Below are positions 1 through 5,386 of a stretch of 5,386 nt of DNA, one piece after another; positions within the stretch are counted from its first letter, which is position 1; each line of letters starts with the position of its first letter. Origin of the DNA: an uncultured Lachnospiraceae bacterium (GTDB lineage Bacteria > Bacillota > Clostridia > Lachnospirales > Lachnospiraceae). A program made the translations under genes and the position numbers. Location of the stretch: positions 1-5,386 of the forward strand of contig CAJOPP010000296.1 in the NCBI GenBank assembly GCA_905236365.1, read 5' to 3'. A model generated the notes under the pieces. The model was not told where the DNA came from, made no database searches, and saw only the letters and a list, made by a program, of their open reading frames with translations.

Positions 1-48
1 TCGCAAATGAATCATTACATCTTTTGTGTTTTCCGGAAAGGAAATATC

Positions 49-387
49 ATGAAAAGAAAGAAAAACCGTGGAAGTGCAGTTATTGAATTTACATTACTAG
101 CGCCGATTTTGTTTGGTTGTATTTATTTGTATATTGTATGGTTTCTGTTTTTGATCGAATCCGGAAAAAGGATGGAGCAGCTTACGGAATATATATATCA
201 AACGGAAGTTGCACAGGATCAGCACTCTTCATCAGAAGGAATACAGTTTCGAAAGGAAGGAAATACAAAAGAGGCAGGTATAGATGAGCAGGAAGGGTTG
301 TTTCATATTCGTCTTACGATTCGAAAAGATGAAAATGACCCGGTTAAAAATATCAGGAGGTGGCAGTTTGTTACAGACATATTTTAA
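49..387 (+). CDS. TadE-like pseudopilin (Tad/Flp pilus minor subunit)
   Basis: This 112-residue protein is probably a minor pseudopilin of a Tad (Flp) pilus, made as a precursor in the membrane. Seen: a short basic leader (MKRKKNRG), then SAVIEF. Gly8 followed by Glu at +5 of the mature protein (residue 13) is the type IV prepilin peptidase signature, with cleavage expected between Gly8 and Ser9. One hydrophobic helix follows (about residues 12-36), then a short polar, charged domain. The start at 49 is chosen because AAAGGA (37-42) lies 6 bases upstream. The frame stays open to the window edge and has an earlier ATG at 7, but that one would put 14 extra residues before the basic leader. The length is typical of small TadE-like proteins. 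The 3' end overlaps the FHA gene by 20 bases, implying co-expression. TadE versus TadF cannot be decided here, since both share the N-terminal signature. Confidence 0.82.
   Translation: MKRKKNRGSAVIEFTLLAPILFGCIYLYIVWFLFLIESGKRMEQLTEYIYQTEVAQDQHSSSEGIQFRKEGNTKEAGIDEQEGLFHIRLTIRKDENDPVKNIRRWQFVTDIF
355..360 (+). promoter_or_regulatory. Ribosome binding site that sets a TTG start
   Basis: A perfect AGGAGG lies inside the 3' end of the TadE-like gene, 7 bases before an in-frame TTG at 368. No comparable site precedes the upstream in-frame ATGs at 284, 329 or 335. It therefore fixes the start of the FHA gene and implies translational coupling with the pseudopilin gene. Confidence 0.8.
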
Positions 388-1903
388 AAAAGACGGAATG
401 CATAATTTTTTTGTGGTTTCCACCACAGGTGAAGTAAACACAGGATATCAGAGTCAGTTATTTCGGTATCATGCAGTTCCTTATTTTTTGCAATATGAGG
501 AACGGTGTTTGAATGGAGAGCAGGCATTGTATTATTCGGTGAAGTCCAGAACATCGATAAAATCGGTGAAAGGACATCTGCCATTTACGTTTCAAAGAGT
601 AAAGAATATGGTAGATAGTATCATTGGGGTGTTGGAAACGGCAGAGGAGTATTTGTTAAAAGCAGATCATATTTTATGGAAGACTGACGCAGTTTTTATA
701 GAGGCAGAAAGCGGAATGCTGCAATTTTGTTATTGCCCGGCAGAAGAAGATCATGGAAGCTTAACAACTTTTCTCTCGGAATTGATTCAGGCCATTGATA
801 AAAAGCAGGAAGAAGCGGTGCTGTTTATGCTGAAATTCTATAATCAGATTACAGAACCGGACTGTACATTGGAAAAATTACAGATGTTTCGGAGTGGGAG
901 TCTGAGGGAAGAATATGATTCCGGTAAGAAAGCAGAAGGGTACAGTGATATAAGAAGGAATGCAAATGAAAAAGTTATTTCCGGGACGCGTTCTGATAAT
1001 CTGGCAGAGAGAGAAAAGACGAATTATTCAATGAAAAAAGGTGACGCCGGATTAAAATCCGAAAAAGATATAGATGAAAAAAACAGTACATGGAGTAAAA
1101 AGCCGGATTGGGAGACAGAAAAGCCCAAATCCATCGGAGAACAAGTCGTGAAGATTGCTTTGATTGCAGCAGCAGTGGTAAATGCGGTATTGATCGTGTG
1201 CTTGTTTAGCAATATTCTTACCTATGATAATGTGTATTATCTTTTTTTTGGTCTGGGAGCAATGATTGTTCTTTCTCTGGTATATATGCAGCTTACAAAG
1301 GAAGAATCGCCGGATGCAATTATGCAGGAATATTTTGATCTGCAAAGGCAGCGGGAACATCAGCAACGAAGTAAAACCGGAGAAGAGGAAAAAATGAGCA
1401 AAGCGGCGAATGTACTTGCAAAAGATGACATTTTGCGAGTGGAAACACAGAGTGAAACAGGAATGATAGCCCCCTTCTTAAATGAACGGAACCGGGACTC
1501 TGACTCCGGTATACAAAAAGAAGTGTTTGGTGAGACCAGGCTTTTGATCGCACAACCAGCGAACAAGGAAGAAATTGTCATGGAACAGGAAGAAATCCAC
1601 CTTTGTCTGGAAGCTATGGAAAAGGATCAATATCCTTCAATCCATGTGCAAAAGAACAGTGTAGTATTGGGTAGTATGGCTGAGAGTTGTAATTATGTAT
1701 TGCGGGCGAAAGGAGTGAGCAGAATGCATGCAAAAATCATGGAAAAGGATGACGGGGTCTATCTGCTTGACCTGAACTCAACAAATGGGACATATTTAAA
1801 TGGAGAGATGATTGAAAGCGGAAAGGACTACAAATTAGAAGAAGGGGATATGGTCACCTTTGCTCTTAGTGAATTTTATGTCGCAAGGGAAAGTGTGGTG
1901 TGA
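368..1903 (+). CDS. DUF6382 and FHA domain membrane protein, Tad-locus associated
   Basis: This 511-residue protein is probably a membrane-anchored phosphothreonine-recognition or scaffold protein tied to the Tad pilus. Domains in order: an N-terminal DUF6382-like domain (about 1-172, recognised by its pattern, including FCYCPAEE); a charged, disordered linker (173-259); two membrane helices (about 260-282 and 289-309); a second hydrophilic linker (310-424); and an FHA domain (about 425-507). The FHA core is clear: VSRMHAKI with Ser451 and His454, then NSTNGTYLNG with Asn473-Gly474 and Asn478-Gly479. A helical hairpin would leave both end domains in the cytoplasm. The usual Gly-Arg of the first FHA loop reads Gly435-Ser436, so phosphopeptide binding may be altered. 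The TTG start at 368 follows AGGAGG. A start at 284 would add 28 residues that are read from the overlapping pseudopilin gene and do not look like this family's N-terminus. The kinase or partner is unknown. Confidence 0.85.
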   Translation: MLQTYFKKDGMHNFFVVSTTGEVNTGYQSQLFRYHAVPYFLQYEERCLNGEQALYYSVKSRTSIKSVKGHLPFTFQRVKNMVDSIIGVLETAEEYLLKADHILWKTDAVFIEAESGMLQFCYCPAEEDHGSLTTFLSELIQAIDKKQEEAVLFMLKFYNQITEPDCTLEKLQMFRSGSLREEYDSGKKAEGYSDIRRNANEKVISGTRSDNLAEREKTNYSMKKGDAGLKSEKDIDEKNSTWSKKPDWETEKPKSIGEQVVKIALIAAAVVNAVLIVCLFSNILTYDNVYYLFFGLGAMIVLSLVYMQLTKEESPDAIMQEYFDLQRQREHQQRSKTGEEEKMSKAANVLAKDDILRVETQSETGMIAPFLNERNRDSDSGIQKEVFGETRLLIAQPANKEEIVMEQEEIHLCLEAMEKDQYPSIHVQKNSVVLGSMAESCNYVLRAKGVSRMHAKIMEKDDGVYLLDLNSTNGTYLNGEMIESGKDYKLEEGDMVTFALSEFYVARESVV

Positions 1904-1942
1904 AAAACAAAATAACACTGTCTAATTCGATAAAATACACAT

Positions 1943-1970
1943 TTTTTCAAACATATAATTATGGTATGAT
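1943..1970 (+). promoter_or_regulatory. Probable extended -10 promoter for the repeat-tailed membrane protein gene
   Basis: The gap 1904-2012 is very A/T-rich. TGGTATGAT at 1962-1970 is an extended -10 element (TGnTATGAT, one mismatch to TATAAT). A weak -35 (TTTTTC, 1943-1948) lies 16 bases upstream, so the extended -10 would do most of the work. Transcription would start near 1976-1978. A perfect TATAAT at 1954-1959 is an alternative -10 but has no convincing -35. No terminator is visible after the FHA gene, so read-through from the Tad operon remains possible. Confidence 0.5.
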
Positions 1971-2012
1971 GATTATATGTTATAAACGTTGAAAGAAAGT
2001 GAGGAATCGATG

Positions 2013-3953
2013 ATGAAAGAGAAACATGGAGGCAGTTATGTCATAGCAACTATTCTTTCCATTTTATGGTTAGGAATCAATTATTATCTTTATTTTCCGG
2101 CACTCAATGTGCATAGTCAGGGGTTCTGGTTTTGGCTGATGTTTCATTCCGTGATCATCAGTGGAATCTATATTCTTGCAGGAGTTATTGCCAGGGGTCG
2201 CAATGTACGGTTCGTAGAAGGAGTCAAAGAGAATGCTTCTTTTTTCCGTTATGGCAAAGGAAAAGTACAGCTGGCATTTCTCGTTCTGGTTCCGGTTGCC
2301 TGCGTATTGGTTTTGGTGATCGGTAATCTGACCGGAGCTAAATTTTTTCACGCAAAGAGATACGCAAAATTGTTGACAGTGGAAAACAGAGAATTTACAG
2401 AGGATATTCCAGAGGCAGAAAATGTAGACAATATCGCCTTGATGGATACGAACAGTGCAAGAATTTTTGGAAATCGTAAGATTGGTTCGTTGTCAGATGT
2501 GGTAAGTCAGTTCGAGGTAGAGGATGAATATACCCAGATCAATATCGGAGATAAGCCGATGAAGGTTGCCAACTTGCAGTATGCGGGATTTTTTAAATAT
2601 CTGAGTAACAGAGGAAGTGGAATTCCGGGATATATTGAAGTCAATCCGGTCAACTCGGATTCAGAATATGTGAAACTGGAAAAAGGAATGCGGTATGTTG
2701 CATCCGGATATTTTAATGATAATATCTACCGTTATGTGCAGATGCATTATCCGACGAAGATTATCTCAGATTGTTATTTTGAAGTAAATGATGATGGAAA
2801 TCCATTTTATGTGTGTCCGGTTCTTCATGCCCAAGTTGGTTTGTTTGGTGGAATGGATGTAAAAGGTGCAGTACTCTGTGATCCGGTTACCGGTGATATG
2901 CAGTATTATGCAGTCAAGGATATTCCAAGCTGGGTAGACCGGGTGTATGACGGAGAATTGTTAGAGCGGAAGTTCGACTGGTACGGAACCCTTTCCAATG
3001 GATTCTGGAATAGTATTGTAGGACAAAAAGGCTGTATTCAGACAACAGATGATTATGGATATAAGACCTTAGAGGATGATGTGTGGATCTATACCGGTGT
3101 TACTTCCGTAACCGGTGATGCATCCAATGTCGGTTTTGTCATGATCAATCAGAGAACGTCAGAGGCGCGATATTACAGTATTTCCGGTGCAGAAGAGTAT
3201 TCTGCAATGTCTTCTGCGGAAGGTGAAGTACAGGAGAAAAATTATTCTGCCTCCTTCCCAAGTCTCATCAATGTGGATGGTGAGCCGACGTATATTATGG
3301 TGCTTACCGACAACGGTGGACTGGTCAAGATGTATGCCATGGTCAATGTGGAGCAGTATAACCTGGTGGTAACCGCAGAATCCCAGGACGAAGTCTTTGC
3401 AAAATATAAGAAGCTTCTCGCAAGTAATAGTATCAGTGGAAACAAGGGCACTGACGCAGCAGGCACGTTGCAGGAGAAGGAGTTTGTTGTTTCTGATATT
3501 GAATTTATTACGATTGAGGGAGAAACGTATACTTACATCAAAGATGAAACAGGTGATGTATATAAACAGAAGTTTTCGGAAGATGAGAGTCTGATCAAGA
3601 TATCGATGGGCGATACCGTTTTTGTGCAGTATGAGGAGAGGGAAAACGGAATTCATTCGATTGTTACGGCAGAGATAGTAAAAAAGGAAAATGAAAAAGG
3701 ACAGAATCCGATACCGGAGGAGGAGCCAATATCAGAGAAGAATCTGACACCGGAGGAGGAATCAATATCAGAGGAGGATCCGACACCGGAGGAGGAATCA
3801 ATATCAGGGAAGAATCCGACACCGGAAGAGGAAACGATATCAGAGAAGAATCCGACACCGGAGGAGGAATCAATATCAGAGAAGGATCCGGTATTGGAAG
3901 AGAAAAAGGTACCGGAACAGGAGATAGAAGCTGATGAGATCAATAATGAATAA
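2013..3953 (+). CDS. Conserved three-helix membrane protein with large external domain and acidic repeat tail, function unknown
   Basis: A function cannot be assigned. Seen in the 646-residue product: a basic N-terminus; three membrane helices (about 9-28, 39-60, 86-104), with positive residues (ARGRNVRF) between the second and third; then a domain of about 455 residues without membrane segments. The charge pattern predicts N-terminus in, large domain out. The domain is rich in aromatic motifs that look strongly conserved, such as GVTSVTGDASN (from 362) and GAEEYSAM (to 399). I recall similar proteins in many Clostridia but no characterised member. Residues 565-636 form an acidic tandem-repeat tail ending in EINNE. 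GAGGA at 2001-2005 is 7 bases before ATG 2013 and 4 before ATG 2010; the former spacing is better. A TTG at 1989 is also in frame but lies before the ribosome binding site. The gene appears monocistronic, with its own promoter and a terminator after it. A sensor, envelope or shape-related role is possible but unsupported. Confidence 0.75.
   Translation: MKEKHGGSYVIATILSILWLGINYYLYFPALNVHSQGFWFWLMFHSVIISGIYILAGVIARGRNVRFVEGVKENASFFRYGKGKVQLAFLVLVPVACVLVLVIGNLTGAKFFHAKRYAKLLTVENREFTEDIPEAENVDNIALMDTNSARIFGNRKIGSLSDVVSQFEVEDEYTQINIGDKPMKVANLQYAGFFKYLSNRGSGIPGYIEVNPVNSDSEYVKLEKGMRYVASGYFNDNIYRYVQMHYPTKIISDCYFEVNDDGNPFYVCPVLHAQVGLFGGMDVKGAVLCDPVTGDMQYYAVKDIPSWVDRVYDGELLERKFDWYGTLSNGFWNSIVGQKGCIQTTDDYGYKTLEDDVWIYTGVTSVTGDASNVGFVMINQRTSEARYYSISGAEEYSAMSSAEGEVQEKNYSASFPSLINVDGEPTYIMVLTDNGGLVKMYAMVNVEQYNLVVTAESQDEVFAKYKKLLASNSISGNKGTDAAGTLQEKEFVVSDIEFITIEGETYTYIKDETGDVYKQKFSEDESLIKISMGDTVFVQYEERENGIHSIVTAEIVKKENEKGQNPIPEEEPISEKNLTPEEESISEEDPTPEEESISGKNPTPEEETISEKNPTPEEESISEKDPVLEEKKVPEQEIEADEINNE
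3705..3920 (+). repeat. 36-base tandem repeat encoding a 12-residue acidic unit
   Basis: Six consecutive in-frame 36-base units begin at 3705, 3741, 3777, 3813, 3849 and 3885. The consensus peptide is NPTPEEESISEK. The first (IPEEEP) and fourth (PEEETIS) units differ slightly, and the sixth is degenerate (DPVLEEKKVPEQ). Because the unit is a multiple of three, copy-number change keeps the frame. The encoded tail is Pro/Glu/Ser-rich, strongly negative and probably extended, at the extreme C-terminus of the large membrane protein. Confidence 0.93.
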
Positions 3954-4022
3954 TGAAAGGATTACAAAGGGAATAAAATTATAAGCATGACAAAGTTGGT
4001 TTATGCAGAAAACACTCGGTGA

Positions 4023-4048
4023 CAGTTTACTGGCTAACGAGCGAACTG
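4023..4048 (+). other. Possible small RNA hairpin just upstream of the terminator
   Basis: CAGTTT (4023-4028) can pair with GAACTG (4043-4048, one T-G wobble). After a 4-base bulge, GCT (4033-4035) can pair with AGC (4040-4042) around an AACG loop. An alternative pairing is CTCG (4015-4018) with CGAG (4038-4041). It lies directly against the terminator stem. This could be an accessory stem or part of a dispersed intergenic element; a single copy gives no covariation to test. Confidence 0.3.
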
Positions 4049-4088
4049 AAAAAGTTCATGAGGGCGTAGCCCCCTCGTGAACTTTTTT
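4049..4088 (+). terminator. Strong rho-independent terminator
   Basis: AAAAAGTTCATGAGGG (4049-4064) pairs with CCCTCGTGAACTTTTT (4072-4087) in a 16-bp stem with one T-G wobble and a 7-base loop (CGTAGCC), followed by the T-run. It lies 95 bases after the repeat-tailed gene and should end its transcript. The A-run on the left arm means the opposite strand also carries a hairpin followed by T residues, so it could work in both directions. No reverse-strand gene is visible here to need that. Confidence 0.9.
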
Positions 4089-4091
4089 AAG

Positions 4092-4120
4092 TTGTAAAAT
4101 GATACGTTTTCAGCTATACT
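4092..4120 (+). promoter_or_regulatory. Probable sigma-A promoter for the flavodoxin/SCP2 gene
   Basis: TTGTAA (4092-4097) and TATACT (4115-4120) are separated by exactly 17 bases and match the vegetative consensus well (4 of 6 and 5 of 6). Transcription would begin around 4126-4128, leaving a leader of about 75 bases before the ribosome binding region. It starts just past the terminator, fitting a new transcription unit. A second TATACT follows at once (4121-4126). Confidence 0.6.
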
Positions 4121-4132
4121 TATACTAGTATA
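4121..4132. promoter_or_regulatory. Perfect 12-bp palindrome abutting the -10 box, candidate operator
   Basis: TATACTAGTATA is a perfect inverted repeat centred between 4126 and 4127. CTATACT (4114-4120) and AGTATAG (4127-4133) form a second, overlapping inverted repeat with a 6-base spacer. The site covers the predicted transcription start, where a dimeric repressor would block initiation. No regulator gene is in the window, so the binding protein is unknown. An A/T-rich chance palindrome is possible. Confidence 0.4.
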
Positions 4133-4147
4133 GCGTTTCTTAAATAA

Positions 4148-4176
4148 TTGACACTGTATTAGTGCAAAAAATACAA
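4148..4176 (+). promoter_or_regulatory. Possible second promoter: consensus -35 with a weak -10
   Basis: TTGACA (4148-4153) is a perfect -35 box, but the region 17 bases downstream (ATACAA, 4171-4176) is a poor -10. If used, the transcript would start near 4183, after the GTG at 4178. That would exclude this GTG as the translation start of the downstream gene. Confidence 0.3.
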
Positions 4177-4187
4177 GGTGCGTGGTC

Positions 4188-4195
4188 AGGAGGTG
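4188..4195 (+). promoter_or_regulatory. Ribosome binding site pointing to a non-standard start
   Basis: AGGAGGTG is an almost ideal Shine-Dalgarno sequence. The in-frame codons at suitable distance are CTT (4199) and ACG (4202), and neither is a standard start. The ACG is 6 bases after AGGAGGTG and one T-to-C change from ATG. The in-frame GTG at 4193 overlaps the site itself, and the GTG at 4178 lies upstream of it. Confidence 0.75.
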
Positions 4196-4201
4196 TGTCT
4201 T

Positions 4202-5281
4202 ACGAAGATTAACATTTACTACGGTGGAAGAGGGGTAATGGAAGATCCTACAATTTATGTATTGAATAAGATGACCGAGGTCTTGAAGGAGCTTCGGGTA
4301 GAGGTCAACCGTTATAATATATATGAGGATAAGAATGCAATCTCGACATTGCCGGCTACATTAAAAGGGGTAGATGGTATTATTCTTGCTACCACAGTGG
4401 AATGGTTTGGAATGGGTGGATACATGCAGCAGTTTTTGGATATGTGCTGGCTTTATGCAGATAAGGAGCAGATCAGCCGGATGTATATGCTACCGGTTGT
4501 AATGGCTACGACATACGGAGAACGGGATGTGGAGTTGAATCTGATAAAGGCATGGGAGACGCTGGGGGGAATTTCTATTACAGGACTGGTTGCCTATGTG
4601 GAGAATCCGGATGAATTTGAAAAAAATGAAAACTACCGTATTATTATTGAGAAAAAGACGGAAGCACTATACCGTTTCGTTAACCAGAAGATCAGCAATC
4701 TTCCGACCAGCAATCTGGCGGTCAGAACCAACCTTTTAAAGACGAAGACGATTGAACTGACCCCACAGGAGAGTGAGCAGTTATCCCGCTTTGCCAGCAA
4801 TGAAACTTATGTAAAGCAACAAAAAGAGGATATTGAAGAACTGTCTGCCATGTTTAAGAAAATGCTGAATGGAGATGACTTTGAAGAAGCAGAGACGGAT
4901 TTTAGGGAAAATGCGCAATCTATCAATGAGACGGTATTGCCTGATACATTGGAGAAGAGCAGTGCATCCAATGACGAGGATGCTATTATCTCGGCATTTA
5001 TAAAACATTACAAACCGAATCCGGAATTTAGTGCGTCCTATGCGATTATTATATCGGATTGGGATTCGATTCTTCATTTGGAAGCAACACCGGAGAAGTT
5101 AAAATGTTTCTACACCGCCAGTCAAGAGGCCGATGTGATTCTTAGAACGACTTCTAAGGTATTAGAAAATATTCTGGATGGCAGAAATACTTTCCAAAAG
5201 GGATTTATGGCAGGTGAGATTTCTGCAAAGGGGAATTTTAAGACTCTGCGAATGCTGGATACCATTTTTTCTTTTTCGTAA
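4202..5281 (+). CDS. Flavodoxin-fold (NAD(P)H-FMN reductase-like) protein with C-terminal SCP2 domain
   Basis: This 359-residue, probably cytosolic protein has two recognisable parts. Residues 1-165 resemble the NADPH-dependent FMN reductase/flavodoxin fold: strand KINIYYGG, then GRGVMEDPT as the likely phosphate-binding loop, DGIILATTVEWFG (to residue 70) and GGYMQQFLD (72-80) as the flavin-side loop and helix, and PVVMATTYGERD. Residues 165-255 are a charged, helical linker. Residues 261-359 resemble an SCP2 sterol-carrier domain, with the typical ending TSKVLENILDGRN (from 317) and GEISAKGNF (338-346). Related two-domain proteins occur in Lachnospiraceae; neither substrate nor lipid ligand is known to me. 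Start: AGGAGGTG at 4188 indicates translation at ACG 4202, giving an N-terminus that begins with the first strand. Alternatives are GTG 4178 (367 residues, no ribosome binding site, and peptide read through the Shine-Dalgarno) or ATG 4238, which would delete the first strand. Its promoter and palindrome suggest independent regulation. Confidence 0.78.
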   Translation, partial: TKINIYYGGRGVMEDPTIYVLNKMTEVLKELRVEVNRYNIYEDKNAISTLPATLKGVDGIILATTVEWFGMGGYMQQFLDMCWLYADKEQISRMYMLPVVMATTYGERDVELNLIKAWETLGGISITGLVAYVENPDEFEKNENYRIIIEKKTEALYRFVNQKISNLPTSNLAVRTNLLKTKTIELTPQESEQLSRFASNETYVKQQKEDIEELSAMFKKMLNGDDFEEAETDFRENAQSINETVLPDTLEKSSASNDEDAIISAFIKHYKPNPEFSASYAIIISDWDSILHLEATPEKLKCFYTASQEADVILRTTSKVLENILDGRNTFQKGFMAGEISAKGNFKTLRMLDTIFSFS

Positions 5282-5309
5282 GGAGTAGAATTGTTTGAAA
5301 TGGTCAATT

Positions 5310-5334
5310 AGTCTGTGTCCGTTGGGACTTGACT
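5310..5334 (+). other. Weak hairpin after the SCP2 gene, not a convincing terminator
   Basis: GTCC (5317-5320) pairs with GGAC (5325-5328) around a GTTG loop. AGTC (5310-5313) pairs with GACT (5331-5334) across a small internal loop. There is no following T-run, so intrinsic termination is unlikely; the right arm overlaps the candidate -35 TTGACT. Confidence 0.2.
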
Positions 5335-5356
5335 TATTGGAGTTTTGGAGTAAACT
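5329..5356 (+). promoter_or_regulatory. Possible promoter for a gene beyond the window
   Basis: TTGACT (5329-5334, 5 of 6 to consensus) and TAAACT (5351-5356, 4 of 6) are 16 bases apart. Transcription would begin near 5363, just before a weak AGGA and an ATG at 5381. The arrangement is plausible for a downstream gene but rests on short motifs. Confidence 0.3.
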
Positions 5357-5380
5357 TTGAATAGTTAGGATGTGAACATT

Positions 5381-5386
5381 ATGTCA
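5381..5386 (+). CDS. Possible first two codons of a downstream gene (partial)
   Basis: ATG TCA (Met-Ser) runs off the window. AGGA at 5367-5370 lies 10 bases upstream, an acceptable but weak ribosome binding site, and a candidate promoter precedes it. The earlier ATG at 5370 is followed at once by TGA and is not a start. Nothing can be said about the product. Confidence 0.2.

Noticed and set aside
2..10. Possible end of an upstream gene (CGC AAA TGA)
   Set aside because: Two codons and a stop cannot be told from chance; another frame is also open at the window edge.
1904..1950. Terminator after the FHA gene
   Set aside because: No stable inverted repeat followed by a T-run was found in this A/T-rich gap.
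3159..3656. Reverse-strand open frame of 165 codons
   Set aside because: It is a shadow of the large membrane protein gene, with no promoter, ribosome binding site or recognisable domain.
3653..3943. Long reverse-strand open frames across the repeat region
   Set aside because: They mirror the forward 36-base repeats (Ser/Gly/Val-rich), have no ribosome binding site, and lie inside a well-supported forward gene.
3987..4022. Eleven-codon frame (MTKLVYAENTR) after the repeat-tailed gene
   Set aside because: The nearest Shine-Dalgarno-like sequence is too far upstream and the length is too short to support coding.
4023..4201. Riboswitch in the leader of the SCP2 gene
   Set aside because: The leader from the predicted start near 4126 is only about 75 bases and shows no recognised aptamer motifs or antiterminator; the terminator lies upstream of the promoter.
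5291..5311. TTG start with AGGAG just after the SCP2 gene stop
   Set aside because: The frame closes after six codons.

Overview
The window looks like chromosomal DNA from a low-GC Gram-positive anaerobe of the Clostridia, most likely a Lachnospiraceae. This rests on A/T-rich codon use, strong AGGAGG-type ribosome binding sites, TTG start use, the pairing of a TadE-like pseudopilin with a DUF6382-FHA protein, and the two-domain flavodoxin-fold/SCP2 protein. All genes lie on the + strand. No rRNA, tRNA, CRISPR array or insertion sequence was seen.

Region 1 (1-1903) looks like the 3' end of a Tad (Flp-type pilus) operon. A small TadE-like pseudopilin (49-387) overlaps by 20 bases a protein with an N-terminal DUF6382 domain, two membrane helices and a C-terminal FHA domain. 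The second gene is best started at a TTG at 368 behind a perfect AGGAGG, and the overlap suggests translational coupling. The FHA protein is probably a cytoplasm-facing membrane adaptor or sensor linked to pilus assembly.

Region 2 (1904-3953) is a separate transcription unit. A 109-base gap with an extended -10 promoter precedes a 646-residue membrane protein. It has three N-terminal membrane helices, a large conserved, probably extracytoplasmic domain of unknown function, and an acidic C-terminal tail made of 36-base (12-residue) tandem repeats.

Region 3 (3954-4201) is intergenic. It holds a possible small hairpin, a strong 16-bp rho-independent terminator, a good promoter whose -10 abuts a perfect 12-bp palindrome (candidate operator), and a second consensus -35 box.

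Region 4 (4178/4202-5281) encodes an NAD(P)H-FMN-reductase-like flavodoxin fold joined to a C-terminal SCP2 sterol-carrier-like domain. Its ribosome binding site points to an ACG codon where homologous logic expects ATG, so its start is the most unusual point of the window. The last 105 bases hold a possible promoter and the first two codons of a possible next gene.

No wholly new system can be claimed. The strongest leads are the apparent ACG start, the repeat tail on the large membrane protein, the FHA domain lacking its usual Gly-Arg, and the palindromic promoter of the SCP2 gene.
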